A stretch of 64,000 bases of DNA from Phycisphaerales bacterium Planc_01. Lineage in GTDB: Bacteria > Planctomycetota > Phycisphaerae > Sedimentisphaerales > Anaerobacaceae. Under the pieces are notes generated by a model, which saw nothing but the letters and a program-made list of their open reading frames with translations, was not told the DNA's origin and ran no database searches. Position 1 is the stretch's first letter. Each line of letters starts with the position of its first letter. The stretch is from contig LVBB01000139.1 in the NCBI GenBank assembly GCA_001603075.1, forward strand, positions 17,506 to 81,505, given 5' to 3'. The position numbers and the translations under genes were made by a program. This document shows, piece after piece, positions 59,482-64,000 of this stretch.

Positions 59482-60801
59482 ATGGCTACACGATATAAGA
59501 ATCTCACCGTCACCATTGTCGCCGCTGTCCTGAGCGGATCGGCGCCGCTGCTTGCGGGTGACGACCCTTTGCAGGCGATGCTCAATCAGATTCGCGAAGA
59601 AGAGCAGACGGCCGGCGTGGCCGCACCGTCCTCGGGGCTGGCCAGCGCGATTCAGAGTTTCAACCCGGACATCAGCGTTGTGATCGATTCGATGGTTCAC
59701 GGCGATGATGCGCGTCGCGGCATCGGCCGCATCCTCGAAGGAACGGACGGGTTCGGCCCCGTCCGCGAGCCGGGCGGCTTCGACGACGGCTTCAACCTGC
59801 GAGAGGCGGAACTGTTCATTTCAAGCGTGGTCGATCCTTACTTCCGGGCGTACACCAGCATCGTCGTCACAGAGGACGATGCCGCACTGGAGGAAGTCGT
59901 CGTCCAGACCACCGGACTGCCCTACGGCCTGCAACTCAAAGGCGGCAAGTTCCTCTCGGAATTCAGCCGAAGCAACTCCCAGCATCCACACGACTGGGAC
60001 TTCGTGGATCGGCCCCTTGTATCCGGGCTGATCTTCGGCGATGGTGGCCTGGTCGAAAAAGGCGTGCAGCTTTCCTGGCTGGCGCCCACGCCGTTTCACC
60101 TCCTGCTGGGCACTGAGGCCCTCCAAGGCGAGAACGAGAACATGTTCGGACACCTCGGCCGCGACGACAGCGGCGGGACCCTGACAGACCACAGCGGCCC
60201 GCGTCTTTGGCTTCAGTGGATCAAGATCGCCCCGCCCCTTTGGGGAGGCCACGAGGCACAGTTCGGCCTGTTCCACGGCTACGGTCGGCACCAGGACGAG
60301 TGGGACGATGGGATCAACGACGGCTGGTTCGACGGCCACAGCCGATTCCTCGGAACGGACTTCGTCTACAAGTACGATGCGCCGCACGCCTACGGCAAGG
60401 GCGACGTCACCGTCCAGGGCGAGTACATGTACAGAGGCAAGGACCTCACCCTCGAAGCATCGCAGAGCAGTCCGGGCCTCGTGGGCAACTCACGGGTGGA
60501 CCAGCAGGACGGCTTGTACTTGCAGGGCGCCTACGGCTTCGCACCCCGCTGGCGGGCCGGCCTGCGGTGGGATTACGTCGGCCTGACCAATCGCAGTCGG
60601 CTGCCCGACCGAACGACCCAGCGGTTCGACGAGACCCATCGCCTCTCGGCGATGATCGACTTCTCGCCGACGGAGTTCTCCCGTCTGCGATTGCAGGTCA
60701 ATCGAGGCGAGTATTTCGTGGACGGCGAGCGGGAAGAGGTCTACCAGGTCTTCTTCCAGGCGCTCTTCACGCTGGGCGCGCACGGAGCGCACAAGTTCTA
60801 A
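59482..60801 (+). CDS. Outer-membrane beta-barrel protein of a metal-uptake operon
   Basis: The 439-residue protein has a signal peptide (about 1-26, ending L-L-A-G). After a short helical part comes a barrel with the pattern NLREAELFISSVVDPYFRAYTSIVV, QTTGLPYGLQLKGGKFLSEFSRSNSQHPHDWDFVDRP and alternating strands to a C-terminal aromatic Phe. It resembles the proteins annotated elsewhere as zinc-regulated outer-membrane receptors, although there is no TonB plug. It is expected to pass metal or metallophore to the binding protein encoded next. The start is ATG 59482 after GAGGGAT. Confidence 0.8.
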   Translation: MATRYKNLTVTIVAAVLSGSAPLLAGDDPLQAMLNQIREEEQTAGVAAPSSGLASAIQSFNPDISVVIDSMVHGDDARRGIGRILEGTDGFGPVREPGGFDDGFNLREAELFISSVVDPYFRAYTSIVVTEDDAALEEVVVQTTGLPYGLQLKGGKFLSEFSRSNSQHPHDWDFVDRPLVSGLIFGDGGLVEKGVQLSWLAPTPFHLLLGTEALQGENENMFGHLGRDDSGGTLTDHSGPRLWLQWIKIAPPLWGGHEAQFGLFHGYGRHQDEWDDGINDGWFDGHSRFLGTDFVYKYDAPHAYGKGDVTVQGEYMYRGKDLTLEASQSSPGLVGNSRVDQQDGLYLQGAYGFAPRWRAGLRWDYVGLTNRSRLPDRTTQRFDETHRLSAMIDFSPTEFSRLRLQVNRGEYFVDGEREEVYQVFFQALFTLGAHGAHKF

Positions 60802-60847
60802 GATGTGACAACAGCCCCCTTGGGCACAAGAGCACAGGAGCATGCAT

Positions 60848-61867
60848 ATGAACATACGATCGACCACATCACTCATCTTGACCGCGGCGATGCTCTCGAC
60901 GGCGCAGGCCCTGGCCGGTCCACTGATAATCGTGACCACCACGAGCGATCTGAAGTCCATCACCGAATCGATCGCCGGGGATCGCGCAACGGTCTCGGCG
61001 ATCTGTGAAGGCACCCGCGACGCCCACTATCTACAGGCACGCCCAAGCTTCATCATGATGGCGCGCGACGCGGACCTGTGGATTCGCGCGGGGATGGAAC
61101 TGGAGATCGGCTGGGAGCCGATGATCCTCGACGGGGCCCGCAACCCGGACATTCGCGTGGGCGGCCCGCGTCACCTCGACGCCTCCGAGAAGGTGTTGAA
61201 ACTCGATGTACCGACACAGCGGCTCAGCCGGGCATTGGGCGACGTGCATCCCAGCGGCAATCCGCACTACTGGACGGATCCTCTCAACGGGCGCATCGTG
61301 GCCGAGACCATCGCCGAGCGGCTGATTCGCGTCGACGCGGCCGGCGCCGAGACCTATCGCGCGAACCTCGCCGCGTTCCAGAAGGCCCTCGACGAGCGGA
61401 TGTTCGGAGCTGACTTGGTGCAGCGTTTCGGCGGCAGCACTCTCTGGGCCCGGCAGTTGCAGGGCACCCTCGACAGCTTCCTTGGCGAAAACGGTGCGTC
61501 GGAGATGCTCGGCGGCTGGGTGGCGCGCATGCGCCCGCTCAAGGGCCGCCGCATCGTGACATACCACAAGAACTGGACCTACTTCGTCAACCGCTTCGGT
61601 CTGGAGGTAGCTATCGAACTTGAGCCCAAGCCCGGCATCCCGCCGAGCCCCGCCCATCTATCGCGTGTGGTCGATCTGATGAGAGAACAGGGCATCAACA
61701 CCATTCTGATCGCGCCGATCTATCCGCCTCGTGCCGCCAACCGGGTCGCAGCCGATGTCCGCGCAAAGGTGCTGGTGAGAGCCCATTCAGTGGGCGGGTT
61801 GCCTGCCGCTTCCGACTACCTGTCGCTTATTGATGAAATCGTCAACGACCTTGCGGAGACGCTATGA
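60848..61867 (+). CDS. Metal ABC transporter substrate-binding protein (ZnuA/TroA family)
   Basis: The 339-residue exported protein has a signal peptide of about 24 residues and the TroA-like fold: IVTTTSDLKSITESI, the DAHYLQARPS first ligand His, GNPHYWTDP second His, VTYHKNWTYFVNRFGL third His. The fourth ligand, Asp/Glu in the ZnuA pattern near I-x-x-E-P-x-x-x-P, is replaced here by LIAPIYPPRAANRVA, so coordination may be unusual. No His-rich loop is present. The start is ATG 60848 (GGAG seven bases upstream) rather than 60842. The stop overlaps the ATPase start. Confidence 0.93.
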   Translation: MNIRSTTSLILTAAMLSTAQALAGPLIIVTTTSDLKSITESIAGDRATVSAICEGTRDAHYLQARPSFIMMARDADLWIRAGMELEIGWEPMILDGARNPDIRVGGPRHLDASEKVLKLDVPTQRLSRALGDVHPSGNPHYWTDPLNGRIVAETIAERLIRVDAAGAETYRANLAAFQKALDERMFGADLVQRFGGSTLWARQLQGTLDSFLGENGASEMLGGWVARMRPLKGRRIVTYHKNWTYFVNRFGLEVAIELEPKPGIPPSPAHLSRVVDLMREQGINTILIAPIYPPRAANRVAADVRAKVLVRAHSVGGLPAASDYLSLIDEIVNDLAETL

Positions 61868-62643
61868 AGACACACGCCATCCAATCTGAGGAGTCTGAGG
61901 TCATGGCCGAAATCGCGACCGAGCGAAAGTCGGTAATCACCTGCGAGGACATCTTCGTAGGTTACGGCAGCGAGCTGGTGCTCAAGGGGGTGTCGCTACA
62001 GATCATGGCCGGGTCATTTGTATTGCTCATGGGGCCCAACGGGGCGGGCAAAACGACGCTGCTCAAGGCGCTGCTCGGCCTGCTCCAACCCCGGCGCGGG
62101 CAGATCACCACGCCGTTCCACAGGACGGCCCCCGGCTACGTACCCCAGCAGAAGTCCATCGATCCGCTGTATCCGGTCACGGTGCGGCAGATCGTCGGGA
62201 TGGGATTGTACCCGGAACTGGGGCCGTGGAGGCGAGTGACCGGTGACTTCCGTCGGCGCGTGGACGCGACGCTGGAACAATTCGACCTTCTGGCGCACGA
62301 CCGCAAGACCTTCAGCGAGCTATCGGGCGGCATGCGACAGAAGACGCTCATCGCCCGCGCCTTCGTCAGCGGAGCCGAAATCTTCATCCTCGATGAGCCC
62401 ACCAGCGAACTGGACGAACGCTCGGAACGCGAGGTGGTTCAGCACCTCCACCGCCTCGCCCGCCAGCAGAACAAGACGGTCCTGCTGGTTCACCACGGAT
62501 TGGGGCATGCCGTGGACCACGGCGATATGGTCTGTCTGGTCAACCACGGTAAGGCTGTCCTGCTGGAGCCCGATGAAAACCACTCGATGGAACACGTCGC
62601 CGACGCCGCCCGTCGAGGCATCGCGAAGGGGAAGGCATCATGA
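61864..62643 (+). CDS. Metal ABC transporter ATPase (ZnuC/MntB type)
   Basis: The 259-residue protein has the full set of ABC motifs: Walker A MGPNGAGKTT, Q-loop YVPQQKSID, signature LSGGMRQKTLIARAF, Walker B IFILDEPTSELD and the switch His in LLVHHGLGHAV. An N-terminal extension of about 20 residues precedes the domain, so the start could also be the Met at codon 14. It overlaps the substrate-binding-protein gene by 4 bp and the permease gene by 4 bp. Confidence 0.95.
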   Translation: MKTHAIQSEESEVMAEIATERKSVITCEDIFVGYGSELVLKGVSLQIMAGSFVLLMGPNGAGKTTLLKALLGLLQPRRGQITTPFHRTAPGYVPQQKSIDPLYPVTVRQIVGMGLYPELGPWRRVTGDFRRRVDATLEQFDLLAHDRKTFSELSGGMRQKTLIARAFVSGAEIFILDEPTSELDERSEREVVQHLHRLARQQNKTVLLVHHGLGHAVDHGDMVCLVNHGKAVLLEPDENHSMEHVADAARRGIAKGKAS

Positions 62644-63506
62644 TCGACAGCGTCCGAAGCTTGCTGACGGTGTTCCCTTACGCCATCGCCGCCGGGTCCC
62701 TCATCGCGACGGCCTGCTCGCTGCTGGGGGTCTTCGTGATCCTCAAACGCGTGGTGTTCATCGGCATCGCCCTGTCGGAGGCCGCGGCCCTGGGCGTGGC
62801 GGCCGCGATCATGTTCCACATCCATCCCTTCCTCGGCGCGACCGTCGTCACCCTGGCCACGGTGGCCATCCTGGCCTATCCCTTCGAGCGACAGCGACTG
62901 CCTCGCGATGCCGTCCTGGGCATCATCTTCGTTTTGGCATCGAGCCTAAGCGTTCTGCTGGTGGCCCGCAGCGGCTTCGGCCTCCACGAAGTGCAAAGCC
63001 TTCTCTACGGCGACCTGATTCTGACCGACCGAACCGATCTGGCGATCATCCTGGTGACCCTGCTGCCCGTCCTGGTCTATCTACTGGTGTTCATTCGCCC
63101 CAGTCTCTACACGTTCCTCGACCGTGAGGCGGCGCGGGTGATGGGTGTTCGGGTGATGATCTGGGAGCTTCTGTTCTTCTTCTCGCTGGGCGTAGCCGTC
63201 TCGGCGGCGTCGAAGGTCGCCGGCGCCCTGCTGGTGTTCTGCTATCTTGTGGTCACACCCTCGGCCGCCTTGCTGCTGAGCAAGCGCCTGTGGCTGGTCA
63301 TGCTCTCGGCGGTTCTCGTCTCGGTGGCCGCGACGATGATCGGCATGGTCTGGTCGTTCCGCAGCGATCTTCCGACCAATCACGCGGTGGCCGCCGTGGC
63401 CTGCGGCCTGTTCGCCGCCGTTCTCGTCCTCGTGGGCACCCGCCGGCTGCTCGTGCGGCGGGTGCCGGCCGAATCCATCCGCCTGGCGGGGACCGAGCAG
63501 GGCTGA
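62640..63506 (+). CDS. Metal ABC transporter permease (ZnuB/ABC-3 family)
   Basis: The 288-residue inner-membrane protein has about eight hydrophobic spans; LLGVFVILKRVVFIGIALSEAAALGVAAAIMF is the usual ABC-3 start, with FSLGVAVSAASKVAGALLVFCYLV and an LPTNHAVAAVACGLF end. It forms the channel through which zinc, manganese or iron passes. It is the last gene of the operon, coupled to the ATPase by an ATGA overlap. Confidence 0.94.
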   Translation: MIDSVRSLLTVFPYAIAAGSLIATACSLLGVFVILKRVVFIGIALSEAAALGVAAAIMFHIHPFLGATVVTLATVAILAYPFERQRLPRDAVLGIIFVLASSLSVLLVARSGFGLHEVQSLLYGDLILTDRTDLAIILVTLLPVLVYLLVFIRPSLYTFLDREAARVMGVRVMIWELLFFFSLGVAVSAASKVAGALLVFCYLVVTPSAALLLSKRLWLVMLSAVLVSVAATMIGMVWSFRSDLPTNHAVAAVACGLFAAVLVLVGTRRLLVRRVPAESIRLAGTEQG

Positions 63507-63563
63507 CGTTCGGGTGGCTTTCGGTTTGACTCGGTGCGACCAGCGCCTTACACTGACGGCATG

Positions 63564-63670
63564 GCTCGAAGAGCAAAGATCAAAATGCAGAGTGCAAAGT
63601 GAAGGAAGTCATCCGCCGCAGGCGGATGCCGCCATTTTGAATTTTGCTCTTTGATGTTCGCATTTGGCCG
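63564..63670. repeat. Imperfect AT-rich inverted repeat before the last gene
   Basis: The left end GAAGAGCAAAGATCAAAATGC and right end CATTTTGAATTTTGCTCTTT are roughly inverted copies, with palindrome A (63612-63626) in the middle. Low GC contrasts with the surroundings. This is probably a dispersed intergenic repeat. Confidence 0.5.
63612..63626. repeat. Palindrome A copy in the last intergenic region
   Basis: TCCGCC-GCA-GGCGGA, extended by an A/T flanking pair, lies 70 bp before the last ATG. Confidence 0.8.
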
Positions 63671-63695
63671 ATATCAAGTGTGTGAGGAGAACCGC

Positions 63696-64000
63696 ATGGT
63701 CCGCCACAGGAACATCTCACGACGGGGCTTCATCCAAAGCGCAACGGGGCTGACGCTGGGGGCCATTGGGTTTCCGTACTTTGTCCCCTCTGCGGCGCTG
63801 GGCCACGCCGGTGCGGTCCCGGCCAGCGAGCGCATCACACTCGGCTGCGTGGGCGTGGGCCCGCAGGGGACCTATGTCATGCGGAACTTCCTGTCGCAGA
63901 ACGACTGCCGCGTGGTGGCGATCTGCGACCTCAAGAAGCCCCGCCGCGACGAGGTCTCGGCTATCGTCAACACGCATTACGGCAACGACGACTGCGCCCT
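63696..64000 (+). CDS. Tat-exported Gfo/Idh/MocA-family oxidoreductase (3' end outside window)
   Basis: The first 101 residues are visible. A twin-arginine signal (SRRGFIQSATGLTLGAIGF...SAALG) is followed by the Rossmann start ERITLGCVGVGPQGTYVMRNFL and VVAICDLKKPRRDE. This is the same family as the proteins at 24365-25351 and 25612-27132; the catalytic EKP motif lies beyond the edge. GAGGAGAACCGC precedes the ATG. Confidence 0.88.
   Translation, partial: MVRHRNISRRGFIQSATGLTLGAIGFPYFVPSAALGHAGAVPASERITLGCVGVGPQGTYVMRNFLSQNDCRVVAICDLKKPRRDEVSAIVNTHYGNDDCA

Noticed and set aside
1-64000. tRNA, rRNA, insertion sequences, prophage or CRISPR loci
   Set aside because: Read on both strands; no cloverleaf with a T-arm, no rRNA segment, no transposase or integrase motif and no spacer array were recognised.

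Overview
The window looks like chromosomal DNA from an anaerobic planctomycete of class Phycisphaerae, most likely order Sedimentisphaerales. This rests on family resemblance alone, with no search run. Supporting signs are the high GC content, large secreted beta-helix and GLUG proteins with a single dockerin-like EF-hand motif (DINGDCRVDDLDLD), several Tat-exported Gfo/Idh/MocA oxidoreductases, an ECF sigma factor fused to a membrane-anchored domain, many glycan-degradation genes, and an AhbC-type radical SAM enzyme of the alternative (siroheme-derived) haem route. I see no rRNA, tRNA, CRISPR array, prophage or insertion sequence.

Layout. 1-1770 (-): partial secreted beta-helix protein. 2461-4335 (-): sigma factor with a membrane-anchored C-terminal domain. 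4610-6868 (+): CBS/GGDEF/HD-GYP c-di-GMP protein. 7259-19817 (+): a compact type II secretion/pseudopilus operon in the order small exported protein, E, F, G, H, I, J, K, L, M, C-like, D; no prepilin peptidase is present. 19879-21126 (-): a small anchored protein and a LigD-type 3'-phosphoesterase-like protein. 21186-24345 (+): TPP riboswitch, intrinsic terminator, thiS-thiG-thiH-thiF. 24365-30229 (-): two Gfo/Idh/MocA oxidoreductases, a two-domain metallopeptidase-like protein and ahbC. 30411-33578: a conserved-looking unknown, then mcsB, mcsA and coaD. 33692-37459 (-): a GH141-GH29 fucosidase fusion and a DUF3592 protein. 37719-43709 (+): a five-gene operon of SH3 protein, M48 peptidase, CHASE2-adenylate cyclase, MBL-fold hydrolase and cyclic-nucleotide-binding MscS channel. 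43753-55341 (-): GH53 galactanase, GLUG surface protein, DUF6259 hydrolase-like protein, and two paralogous beta-helix/dockerin-like proteins around an unknown secreted protein. 56081-58734 (+): cheW and a zinc-binding-type chemoreceptor. 58972-63506 (+): a metal-uptake operon. 63696-64000 (+): start of another Tat-exported Gfo/Idh/MocA protein.

How the parts fit. The type II machinery would export the secreted hydrolases and surface beta-helix proteins for growth on fucose- and galactose-containing polysaccharides, while the Gfo/Idh/MocA enzymes act on released sugars. Regulation is rich: c-di-GMP, a self-contained membrane sigma factor, chemotaxis, a possible cyclic-nucleotide circuit controlling an ion channel, and arginine phosphorylation by McsAB.

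The most unusual feature is a dispersed 15-bp palindrome, TCCGCC-NNN-GGCGGA. It occurs at least 14 times, both between genes and in frame inside genes (5 codons, read as S-A-S/R-G-G or P-P-L-A-D). One copy forms an arm of the TPP riboswitch and one lies in the crossover loop of ThiF. Two longer palindrome families (GTAGGGGCGAAT..., AGGATGGGCT...) also occur, sometimes supplying stop codons or C-termini.
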